DNA of 5,706 bases, taken from the NCBI GenBank assembly GCA_011523485.1, contig WTGR01000290.1, forward strand, positions 1-5,706, read 5' to 3'. Within the stretch, counting starts at the first letter, position 1, and every line of letters starts with the position of its first letter. Below, one piece after another: positions 1 through 5,128 of this stretch. The notes under the pieces were generated by a model. The model did not search any database and was not told the DNA's origin. It worked only from the letters and a program-made list of their open reading frames with translations. The position numbers were made by a program, and so were the translations under genes. The stretch comes from Acidobacteriota bacterium (GTDB lineage: Bacteria > Acidobacteriota > Vicinamibacteria > Vicinamibacterales > UBA8438).

Positions 1-57
1 GGGAATCGAGGACTGCGCCACGCGGCAAGTCCCCAGGAGTTTCGCAAGCGGCTCTAG
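1..57 (+). CDS. Possible 3' end of an upstream gene
   Basis: Reading from base 1, 18 codons run to a TAG at 55-57 and would end a protein in ASPQEFRKRL. The pattern SP-x-EF-x-x-RL close to a C-terminus recalls the tails of some DDE/rve-type integrases, but 18 residues are too few to assign a family. The stop is followed by GGGAA(57-61), a T6 run and TTCCC(71-75), which could form a weak hairpin. The other two forward frames are also open here, so this may not be a gene at all. Confidence 0.22.
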   Translation, partial: GNRGLRHAASPQEFRKRL

Positions 58-258
58 GGAATCGCCTTTTTTCCCGTAGCGCCATTGCTGGCGTTCTACT
101 CGCATAATGGGTCCGGCTTCGTGGTCGGACATCGAGGGCTCGCGAGGAGCTTGGTAGGCACGTCGTGCCGTGTGCGGTCAGTTATAGCAGCGGGAGATGG
201 TCGATGGCCGCGCGATCCGCGGATCGATGCGCGGCCGGATTCCGCGCCGGGTCGGGCC
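58..258. other. Apparently non-coding stretch
   Basis: I see no convincing gene here. A forward frame is open from a TTG at 85 into the small gene downstream, but its translation is rich in Arg, Gly and Ser, has no recognisable motif and no good ribosome binding site, and it precedes the promoter and leader that match those of the second small gene. I therefore treat it as upstream non-coding DNA. The T6 run at 67-72 is the only terminator-like signal and its stem is poor. Confidence 0.4.
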
Positions 259-267
259 TGCTATGAT
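259..267 (+). promoter_or_regulatory. Extended -10 promoter of the first small gene
   Basis: TGC directly followed by TATGAT (262-267) fits the extended -10 form of a sigma70-type promoter (TGn-TATAAT, one mismatch). No good -35 is present: TTCCGC at 240-245 with a 16-bp spacer is poor, but extended -10 promoters can work without one. Transcription would start near 274. The sequence ATGATGA (263-269) also occurs at the -10 of the second small gene (4874-4880, minus strand), which supports a functional role. Confidence 0.5.
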
Positions 268-279
268 GAGGGTCTTGTG

Positions 280-303
280 GATCACGTACATGGAGACGTG
301 ATC
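280..303. promoter_or_regulatory. Inverted repeat at start of first small gene
   Basis: GATCACGT (280-287) and ACGTGATC (296-303) form a perfect 8-bp inverted repeat around an 8-nt spacer. It lies just downstream of the predicted transcription start and covers the likely translation start, so it could be a repressor operator or an mRNA hairpin hiding the start codon. The inner hexamer TCACGT/ACGTGA recurs as an inverted repeat at the start of the second small gene (4860-4873). Confidence 0.4.
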
Positions 304-615
304 GGAGACCTGACGATTTTCGACCTGCATCTCGCGGCCCAGGCCGCGCCCATCACCATAGAACTACCGGCCGCGGTCTCGGCTGCGGCTTGGGCTGGTG
401 CCGCGCTGCTTGCCGTCATCGGCATCCTCGCCGGCATCTGTGTGTGGTTCCTGCGCCGCGAGATCACCAACAACGACGTGGCGCACACAGAACTGCGCGG
501 CGACGTGAAGAAATTGCTCTCGGGCGACGTCGAGTGGGTCAAGACGATCCGCGACGACATCCGCGACATCCGCCGCGGCTTGGGACATGGGCGAGGGGCT
601 GATGGCGCCAGATGA
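298..615 (+). CDS. Small single-pass membrane protein with charged helical tail (copy 1)
   Basis: About 105 residues of unknown function. From the GTG at 298: a short N-terminal stretch, one hydrophobic segment at about residues 27-52 (Ala/Leu/Ile/Val rich, ending VWFLRR), then a soluble charged helix with NNDVAHTEL (58-66) and the tail IRDDIRDIRRGL, probably helical or coiled coil. The Arg pair after the membrane segment suggests that the tail is cytoplasmic. The block N-D-x-A-H-x-E-L is shared with the small protein encoded at 4640-4855, and both follow the order membrane helix then helix. The start is uncertain. GTG 298 is favoured because the start of copy 2 also lies just after the shared TCACGTAC; GTG 277 has a better-spaced GAGGG (268-272) but would be almost leaderless from the predicted promoter. 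The frame is open further upstream, but that part looks non-coding. I do not recognise a named family. Confidence 0.62.
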   Translation: MIGDLTIFDLHLAAQAAPITIELPAAVSAAAWAGAALLAVIGILAGICVWFLRREITNNDVAHTELRGDVKKLLSGDVEWVKTIRDDIRDIRRGLGHGRGADGAR

Positions 616-632
616 TCGTGATCGCATGGTCT

Positions 633-686
633 CCCGTACGCCTTGATCACCTGCGCGAAGTCGACGTCACCCCCGAATATGAAGCA
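633..686 (-). pseudogene. IS1-type transposase fossil fragment
   Basis: Read on the minus strand, this short stretch translates as CFIFGGDVDFAQVIKAYG. From memory, many IS1-type DDE transposases carry an AFGGDVDYAMLVKIYG-like segment after the catalytic 'TSDGHKAYLEAVE' region; FGGDVD, the aromatic-Ala pair and K-x-Y-G agree. Nothing before or after matches the rest of a transposase, there is no start codon or terminal inverted repeat, and the fragment lies between the stop of a small plus-strand gene (615) and the stop of the glycosyltransferase gene (692). It is best read as the remnant of a deleted insertion sequence. A chance resemblance over about 15 residues is possible. Confidence 0.42.
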
Positions 687-691
687 GGGCA

Positions 692-2077
692 CTACCCGCC
701 GCGCTCGCCGGCCGGCGCCGCCGCCGGGCCGAGCACGCCGGTCACGGAGAGGTCGAAGGGCGCCAGCAGGGCGCGCGTGTGTTCGGTTCCGTCCGGCAGC
801 AGCTCCGCCGGCAGCGCCGGCGCCGGCCGGGCGGCGGCAAGCGCCAGAAGGCGTTCGTAGTCTTCGGCCATGGCGTCGATGCGGTGGTGTGCGCGCCACC
901 AGGCCCGCGCCCGCTCGCCCAGGCGGCGGCGCAGGCCGGCGTCCGCGGCCAGGCGCCGCATGGCGATGGCGAGCGAGCGGTCCCCGTCGAGCAGATCGAC
1001 GGAGACGGCGACCGGCTCGCCGGCGGCATCGGCGGCAAGGCGCGACGGTGTCCAGATGCGGCGCGTGACCAGGGCGGGAATCTCTTCCAGGTGCGGCAGG
1101 TCGGTTACCACGGTCGGCTTGCCGGCGGCCAGGCAGCGCAGCCACGACACGGAGGTCTCGCCGCCGCTCGGCCAGCGCAGGCAGAGGCAGACGTCCGCCG
1201 CGGCGAGACAGTCTCCGAGCGCCGCGTCCTCGACGTATCCCGCGCGGACGACGCGGTCCGCCACCCCGCACGCCCGCGCGTCCCGCATGACGTCGTAGTG
1301 GCCCGCTTCGGCGCCGACGAGGACGAGGCGCGCGGCCGGGACCGCGTCCCGGACAACGGCCAGCGCGCGCAGGATCTGCGGCAGCCGCTTCTCGGGGGTG
1401 ACGCTGCCCAGCGCGGCGAACGCGATATCGCCCGGCGCCAGTCCCAGCCGCTTCCGGCCGCGCGTCCTGGACGCCGCCGGCCGTTCGCCGCCGTCGAGCG
1501 GGTCGTCGACTCCCAGGCGAAAGGACTCGACCCCGGCCGCCGGGTAGTCGCGGCGGAGCCGGTCGGCGAACCACGCGCCGTGCACTGCGACCAGCCGCGC
1601 GGACACGACGGGAAGCCGCAGCATCGGCCACAGGTAGACCAGGGTGTCGCCCAGGAGGCCCGCGGCGCCCAGCTCCGCTACGCCGGGCGGGGCGTCCGGG
1701 TGGTCGAACGCGAGCTCCGTCCGGTAGCGGTCTTCGCGCCCGGCGGCCACGAGCGCGCGGGCGCGCGACTGGTGCAGTTGGCCGGCGTGCAGGACGAGCA
1801 GGCCGGGGTAACGCGTCAGGTAGGCCCACATGTAGTCGTGGCAGGCGGCGTTGCCGAGCTGGTAGACCACCAGGTCGTAGGGGGTTCGGGCCTGCTTCCA
1901 GACGAAGTCGTGCGCGCCGAACGCGGCGACGCCGTCCGGCGCGGCGTCCGCGGCCGGCGGGCGGTCCGCGTACACGTCGATGGCGTGCCGCCGGGAGAGC
2001 GCCGGCAGCAGCGCCGCCGCATGGCGCGCGGTTCCCGACCGTTCGGGCGGCAGCGGCGTGAAGACGGCGAGACGCAC
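692..2077 (-). CDS. GT4-type glycosyltransferase (GT-B fold), downstream gene of pair
   Basis: A 461-residue glycosyltransferase that probably moves a sugar from a nucleotide-sugar donor onto a growing surface glycan or lipid-linked precursor in the cytoplasm. Seen: an N-terminal Rossmann strand with the Gly loop ERSGTARHAAALL (12-24), a C-terminal donor domain starting with ALGSVTPEKRLPQILRAL (222-239), LVLVGAE (251-257) and the nucleotide-sugar region RWPSGGETSVSWLRCLAAGKP (301-321). Arg314 sits where most GT4 enzymes have the second Glu of E-x7-E; the GETS form is known to me from a GT4 subgroup. It starts at GTG 2077 with a strong GGGAGAG ahead of it. It follows the other glycosyltransferase (ends 2102) after 24 nt, so they should be one transcript. 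The Ala/Pro-rich C-terminal tail (about 415-461) has no recognisable domain. Donor and acceptor cannot be read from the sequence. Confidence 0.93.
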   Translation of the reverse strand: MRLAVFTPLPPERSGTARHAAALLPALSRRHAIDVYADRPPAADAAPDGVAAFGAHDFVWKQARTPYDLVVYQLGNAACHDYMWAYLTRYPGLLVLHAGQLHQSRARALVAAGREDRYRTELAFDHPDAPPGVAELGAAGLLGDTLVYLWPMLRLPVVSARLVAVHGAWFADRLRRDYPAAGVESFRLGVDDPLDGGERPAASRTRGRKRLGLAPGDIAFAALGSVTPEKRLPQILRALAVVRDAVPAARLVLVGAEAGHYDVMRDARACGVADRVVRAGYVEDAALGDCLAAADVCLCLRWPSGGETSVSWLRCLAAGKPTVVTDLPHLEEIPALVTRRIWTPSRLAADAAGEPVAVSVDLLDGDRSLAIAMRRLAADAGLRRRLGERARAWWRAHHRIDAMAEDYERLLALAAARPAPALPAELLPDGTEHTRALLAPFDLSVTGVLGPAAAPAGERGG

Positions 2078-2101
2078 GACTCTCTCTCCCGGCGATCGCG
2101 C

Positions 2102-3139
2102 TCAGCCCTGCACGAGCTTTTCGATCACGTTGTCCCAGGTGACGGCCGCGGCGCGGGCGTGGCCCGCGTCGCCGAGTGCGGCGGCCCGCTTGCGGTCGGC
2201 GAGCGCGTTGAACGCGGCGCCGACGGCTTCGGCGTGCGGTTCGCACACCAGGCCCGTTACGCCGTCCTCGACGAACGCCAGCGTGCCTCCCGAATCGGTC
2301 GCGGTGACGACCGGCTTGCGGGCCAGAAACGCCTCCAGCGTCACGTACCCGTAGTCCTCGTCGTAGGGGGCGTAGACTACCGCGAGAGCGTCGGCGTAGA
2401 GCTCCACGAGCCGGTCGTCGGTCACCTGTCCGACGAACTCGACACGGTGCGCGAGTCCGGTCTCCTCCACCCGGCGGCCCAGACTCTCTCCCTGCTTTCC
2501 GTCGCCGGCAACGACGAGCCGCAAGGGCTCGCGGGCGTGGCGCATCGCCTCGATGGCCAAGTCCACCCGCTTGATGGACTCCAGCCGCGCCACCGACAGC
2601 ACGTAGGAGCCGTACGTCGCGTGATGCAGCCGTCCGGCCAGCGGCGGCGGATGGTGGAGCGGCTCGGCGTCGAGTCCGTTGAACCGCCGGAGGCGTTCGG
2701 CGACGTTCGGCGAGATCGCATAGCGCCGGCGGCACTCCCCGAGCATCCGGCGGTCGAGCGCGAGGAGCCTGTCGCGCAACGCCACGTCCGGTTCCGTATG
2801 CTCGAAGTCGGCGTACTCCGTGCCGCACAGCTCGTAGGCGGACCGGTGCTGATGCACGAGCCAGGTCACCTTGTTCGGGTGGCGGACGAAGTACGTGGGG
2901 AACTTGGTGGCGATGACCAGATCGACGGCCCGGCCGTTGCTCTCGCTCAGATCCAGCAGTCGCCATGCCGCCGCGGTCGCCAGGATCTCGTCCTTCGAGC
3001 ACGTGAAGGGCACGCTGACCAGGTCCGTCTCGTAGCCGGCGGCGCGCAGATGCTCGACCAGCGCCCGTACGAGCGACTCGGCGCCCCCGGTCACGAAGGG
3101 GACCTGCGCTTCACAGACGAGAACGGTTCGCACCGGCAT
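2102..3139 (-). CDS. GT4-type glycosyltransferase (GT-B fold), first gene of pair
   Basis: A 345-residue retaining-type glycosyltransferase, cytoplasmic or membrane-associated. Seen: an N-terminal acceptor domain with the VTGGAESLVRALVEHL loop (16-31) and LVHQHRSAYELCG (94-106), typical of GT4 enzymes. The donor domain holds SVARLESIKRVDLAIEAM (182-199), VVAGDG (209-214) and the complete E-x7-E motif EDYGYVTLE (Glu261, Glu269), followed by TDSGGTLAFVEDGVTGLV (281-298). The usual Gly before Lys-Pro is Arg274 (FLARKPVV), a variant I have seen in this subgroup. It starts at ATG 3139 behind GGCGGA. It is the first gene of a two-gene minus-strand operon and is divergent from nqrA across 102 bp. 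I see no good -35/-10 pair for it. With its partner it probably adds successive sugars to one polysaccharide; the specific sugars are unknown. Confidence 0.94.
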   Translation of the reverse strand: MPVRTVLVCEAQVPFVTGGAESLVRALVEHLRAAGYETDLVSVPFTCSKDEILATAAAWRLLDLSESNGRAVDLVIATKFPTYFVRHPNKVTWLVHQHRSAYELCGTEYADFEHTEPDVALRDRLLALDRRMLGECRRRYAISPNVAERLRRFNGLDAEPLHHPPPLAGRLHHATYGSYVLSVARLESIKRVDLAIEAMRHAREPLRLVVAGDGKQGESLGRRVEETGLAHRVEFVGQVTDDRLVELYADALAVVYAPYDEDYGYVTLEAFLARKPVVTATDSGGTLAFVEDGVTGLVCEPHAEAVGAAFNALADRKRAAALGDAGHARAAAVTWDNVIEKLVQG

Positions 3140-3179
3140 GATCCGCCGTCAATGGTACCCAAAGGCCGCGGCCCCTACC

Positions 3180-3215
3180 CCCGGCGCCGGGCGCCCCGCG
3201 GGAAACGGCTATAAT
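3180..3215 (+). promoter_or_regulatory. nqrA promoter: consensus -10 with upstream palindrome
   Basis: A perfect TATAAT lies at 3210-3215, giving a start near 3222 and a leader of only about 20 nt to the nqrA ATG. No -35 element stands at the proper distance. That place holds instead the perfect 12-bp palindrome CCCGGCGCCGGG (3180-3191), which could be an activator or repressor site, although such palindromes also arise by chance in G+C-rich DNA. No Shine-Dalgarno sequence is visible before the ATG. Confidence 0.5.
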
Positions 3216-3241
3216 CTCTCTCGACCGCACCCGGCCTGCGA

Positions 3242-4624
3242 ATGCCAACCCACCGGATCACACGAGGCTTGCGCCTGCCGATCTCCGGCGCCCCGCAGCC
3301 GTCCATCGAGGACGCCCCCCCGGCGCGGCGCGTCGCGCTGCTGGCCGCCGACTACGTCGGCCTGCGCCCGACGATGCACGTGTCGGTGGGCGATTCGGTC
3401 TCCCGCGGCCAGCTCCTGTTCGAGGACAAGACCATGCCGGGGGTGCGCTACACGGCGCCGGCGGCCGGCACGGTCCGGGCGATCAACCGGGGCGCGCGGC
3501 GCGCCCTGCAGTCGGTGGTCGTCGAGCCGAGCCGGGCCGAGCGGGAAGGGCGGGAGCCCGAGTCGGCCGGGTTCGCGGCCTGGTCGGGGCGTCACCCCAG
3601 CGGCATGACCGAGGGCGAGGTCCGGGACCTGCTCCTCGAGTCGGGGCAGTGGACGGCGTTGCGGGCCCGGCCCTTCGGCCGCGTGGCGGACCCGGCGGCC
3701 CGGCCGCACTCGATCTTCGTCACCGCCATCGACACCAATCCCCTCGCACCCGACGTGGCGGCCATCCTGCAGGGCCGGGAGGGTCCCTTCGAGCGCGGGC
3801 TGGAAGCCCTGGCGCGGCTGACCCCGGGGCCCGTGTTCGTCTGCACGGGACCCGGCCACCGCGTGCACGCGCCGGCCTCGGCCGCCAACCAGATCCGCCA
3901 CGAGGTCTTCGACGGGGTGCATCCGGCGGGGACGGCCGGCGTGCATATCCATACCCTGGACCCGGTGGACCGCCGCAAGGTGGTCTGGCACATCGGCGTG
4001 CAGGACGTCATCGCGACGGGCCGCCTCTTCGAGACCGGGGTGCTCGACGCCGCGCGCGTCGTGGCGCTCGGGGGGCCGCCGGTCGCCCGGCCGCGGCTTC
4101 TCCGCACGCGGATCGGCGCCGCGACCCCGACGCTGCTGGAGGGCGAGGTCGATCCGGATCGCGAGCACCGGATCGTCTCCGGGTCGGTGCTCTCCGGTCG
4201 CGCGGCCGCGGGCGACGTCCACGGGTACCTGGGGCGCTACCACCAGCAGGTGTCGGTGCTCGCCGAGGGGCGCGAGCGCGAGTTCCTGGGCTGGCTCGGT
4301 CCGGGCTTCGACACGTTCTCGACGGTCCGCACGTTCGCCTCGCGGCTGATTCCCGGCCGCCGGTTCGCGATGACCACCTCCACGCACGGCTCGCCGCGGG
4401 CCATCGTCCCCATCGGGATGTACGAGCGGGTGATGCCGCTGGACCTGCTGGCGACCCCGATGCTGCGGGCCCTCGTCATGCACGACGTCGAGCGCGCCGA
4501 GGAGCTCGGCTGCCTCGAGCTGGACGAGGAGGACGTCGCCCTCTGCACGTTCGTCGATCCGGGGAAGACCGACTTCGCGCCGCACCTGCGCCGCGTGCTG
4601 GAGACGCTGCGGACGGAAGGCTGA
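3242..4624 (+). CDS. nqrA: Na+-translocating NADH:quinone oxidoreductase subunit A
   Basis: NqrA, the peripheral cytoplasmic subunit of the Na+-NQR pump, which oxidises NADH, reduces ubiquinone and exports Na+; NqrA takes part in quinone binding. It has 460 residues, close to or slightly above the family's usual length of about 450. Conserved blocks seen: ITRGLRLPISGAP (6-18), the beta-barrel/biotinyl-like segment VSVGDSVSRGQLLFEDK (47-63), RPFGRV (143-148), SIFVTAIDTNPLAPD (157-171), GPVFVCTGPG (196-205), HIHTLDPVDRRKVVWHIGVQDVIA (235-258), RVVALGGPPVARPRLLRTRIGA (272-293), SGSVLSGR (313-320), YLGRYHQQVSVLAEGREREFLGW (329-351), GSPRAIVPIGMYERVMPLDL (383-402) and LGCLELDEEDVALCTFVDPGK (422-442). 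The start at ATG 3242 matches the usual N-terminus and follows the TATAAT at 3210. nqrB follows only after 504 bp that include an antisense gene, which is unusual. Confidence 0.97.
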   Translation: MPTHRITRGLRLPISGAPQPSIEDAPPARRVALLAADYVGLRPTMHVSVGDSVSRGQLLFEDKTMPGVRYTAPAAGTVRAINRGARRALQSVVVEPSRAEREGREPESAGFAAWSGRHPSGMTEGEVRDLLLESGQWTALRARPFGRVADPAARPHSIFVTAIDTNPLAPDVAAILQGREGPFERGLEALARLTPGPVFVCTGPGHRVHAPASAANQIRHEVFDGVHPAGTAGVHIHTLDPVDRRKVVWHIGVQDVIATGRLFETGVLDAARVVALGGPPVARPRLLRTRIGAATPTLLEGEVDPDREHRIVSGSVLSGRAAAGDVHGYLGRYHQQVSVLAEGREREFLGWLGPGFDTFSTVRTFASRLIPGRRFAMTTSTHGSPRAIVPIGMYERVMPLDLLATPMLRALVMHDVERAEELGCLELDEEDVALCTFVDPGKTDFAPHLRRVLETLRTEG

Positions 4625-4639
4625 CCGCCCCGCGGAGCG

Positions 4640-4855
4640 TCAACTACGGCTCTTGACGAGCTCCTGGTGGACGAGGTCGATCCGGCCGTTCACGAGATCG
4701 ATCCGCTTGTTCATCCCGTCGATGCGCCGGCCCAGCTCGGCATGCGCGGCGTCGTTACGCGTCTCGTAGTGGGCGAGCATTCGCCACACGCCCAGCAGGA
4801 CGCCCGCCGTGACGCCCACACCCGTCAGGACCATCGCCATGATCTCGGTTGTCAT
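4640..4855 (-). CDS. Small membrane-anchored coiled-coil protein between nqrA and nqrB (copy 2)
   Basis: A 71-residue protein of unknown function, antisense to the Nqr genes. After MTTEI, one hydrophobic segment (about residues 5-27, [19 protein letters not shown]) anchors it, followed by [15 protein letters not shown] and three heptads [21 protein letters not shown] (44-64), with Ile and Val/Met at core positions as in a parallel coiled coil. It ends ELVKSRS. The N-D-x-A-H-x-E-L block (34-41) matches the small protein at the window start. The ATG at 4855 is supported by GAGG about 10 nt upstream and a TTGACA/CATGAT promoter. Its stop lies only 15 bp from the nqrA stop (convergent). Small proteins that begin MTTEI plus a membrane helix and Arg/Asp-rich heptads occur, as I recall, as hypothetical genes in environmental genomes. 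Oligomeric scaffold or sensor roles are possible but not shown. Confidence 0.75.
   Translation of the reverse strand: MTTEIMAMVLTGVGVTAGVLLGVWRMLAHYETRNDAAHAELGRRIDGMNKRIDLVNGRIDLVHQELVKSRS
4664..4726 (-). repeat. Three tandem 21-bp units encoding coiled-coil heptads
   Basis: Units 4664-4684, 4685-4705 and 4706-4726 each encode one heptad beginning Arg-Ile-Asp. The first two units (nearest the gene's 3' end) are the most alike and share GATCCG at their ends; the third is more diverged. The length is an exact multiple of 21, so units can be gained or lost without breaking the frame while lengthening or shortening the coil. Confidence 0.75.
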
Positions 4856-4859
4856 CCGT

Positions 4860-4873
4860 ACGTGACCTCACGT
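4860..4873. promoter_or_regulatory. ACGTGA-CC-TCACGT inverted repeat at copy 2 transcription start
   Basis: A perfect 6-bp inverted repeat with a 2-nt spacer covers the predicted transcription start (near 4869) of the small minus-strand gene, a typical repressor position. The same hexamer pair, with the half-sites in the opposite order and 8 nt apart, sits just downstream of the predicted start of the other small gene (280-303). Confidence 0.4.
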
Positions 4874-4875
4874 TC

Positions 4876-4904
4876 ATCATGCGTGCGGTTCAGCGGGTTG
4901 TCAA
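4876..4904 (-). promoter_or_regulatory. Sigma70-like promoter of small gene copy 2
   Basis: On the minus strand a perfect TTGACA (4899-4904) is followed after exactly 17 bp by CATGAT (4876-4881), four of six bases of the -10 consensus. Transcription would start near 4869, about 14 nt before the ATG at 4855. This gives the antisense gene its own expression independent of the nqr genes. Confidence 0.68.
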
Positions 4905-4957
4905 GAGGGCGGAATCTGCCACTTCCGCTGGTGGATGAACTTGCATTTCCTGCCGGA

Positions 4958-4987
4958 TTGACTTGCCATCGGGGCCGGCGGTACGAT
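4958..4987 (+). promoter_or_regulatory. Sigma70-like promoter upstream of nqrB
   Basis: TTGACT (4958-4963; one mismatch) and TACGAT (4982-4987; two mismatches) are separated by 18 bp. It points towards nqrB, with a start near 4994 and a leader of about 135 nt. It is divergent from the small-gene promoter at 4876-4904. It is the best candidate for separate expression of nqrB and the genes after it, but a hairpin and T run follow immediately. Confidence 0.5.
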
Positions 4988-4998
4988 GGTGGAGAGTT

Positions 4999-5023
4999 CG
5001 GGGGCGGGTCCCCGTCTTTTTTT
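4999..5023 (+). terminator. Hairpin plus T7: terminator, attenuator or REP-like element
   Basis: CGGGG (4999-5003) pairs with CCCCG (5010-5014) around a 6-nt loop, and the stem is followed by TC and seven T (5017-5023), as in an intrinsic terminator on the plus strand. The T7 is also flanked by CGTC and GACG (5013-5027), and an A7 follows at 5039-5045 that could pair with it. It begins only about 5 nt after the predicted start of the promoter at 4958-4987. GGTCCCCGTC followed by a T run also resembles REP-type sequences linked to RAYT transposases, as I recall them. Which role is right cannot be told from one copy. Confidence 0.5.
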
Positions 5024-5128
5024 GACGCCGCGCTTGAGAAAAAAATCACAAGCAGCGGGCGCCCGCGCGGAGAAGCACGAAACGCCGGCGGCGCGCCTGC
5101 CCACGAGCCACGAAGCGCGGATCGCGCC

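Noticed and set aside
1..64. 8-bp direct repeat GGGAATCG at 1-8 and 57-64, possible target-site duplication
   Set aside because: Nothing between the copies looks like a mobile element, and the window edge cuts the context.
282..3002. 906-residue open frame on the minus strand across both glycosyltransferase genes
   Set aside because: Its product is a low-complexity Arg/Ala/Gly/Pro translation of G+C-rich genes in another frame; the frames at 692-2077 and 2102-3139 hold clear GT4 motifs. Only the short IS1-like peptide near its end is retained.
779..3214. 811-residue open frame on the plus strand antisense to the glycosyltransferases
   Set aside because: No motifs, Arg/Gly-rich composition, fully overlaps two well-supported genes; long antisense frames are common in G+C-rich DNA.
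3209..4585. 458-residue open frame antisense to nqrA
   Set aside because: Shadow of nqrA, whose conserved blocks span its whole length.
5055..5066. Palindrome GCGGGCGCCCGC upstream of nqrB
   Set aside because: All-G/C palindromes of this size arise easily here; it is not placed at a promoter element and has no adjoining T run on the plus strand.
4622..5128. nqrA and nqrB share one frame with no stop between them except the nqrA TGA, suggesting read-through fusion
   Set aside because: The intervening translation has no family sequence and is antisense to the small gene for much of its length; absence of stops is expected in such G+C-rich DNA.
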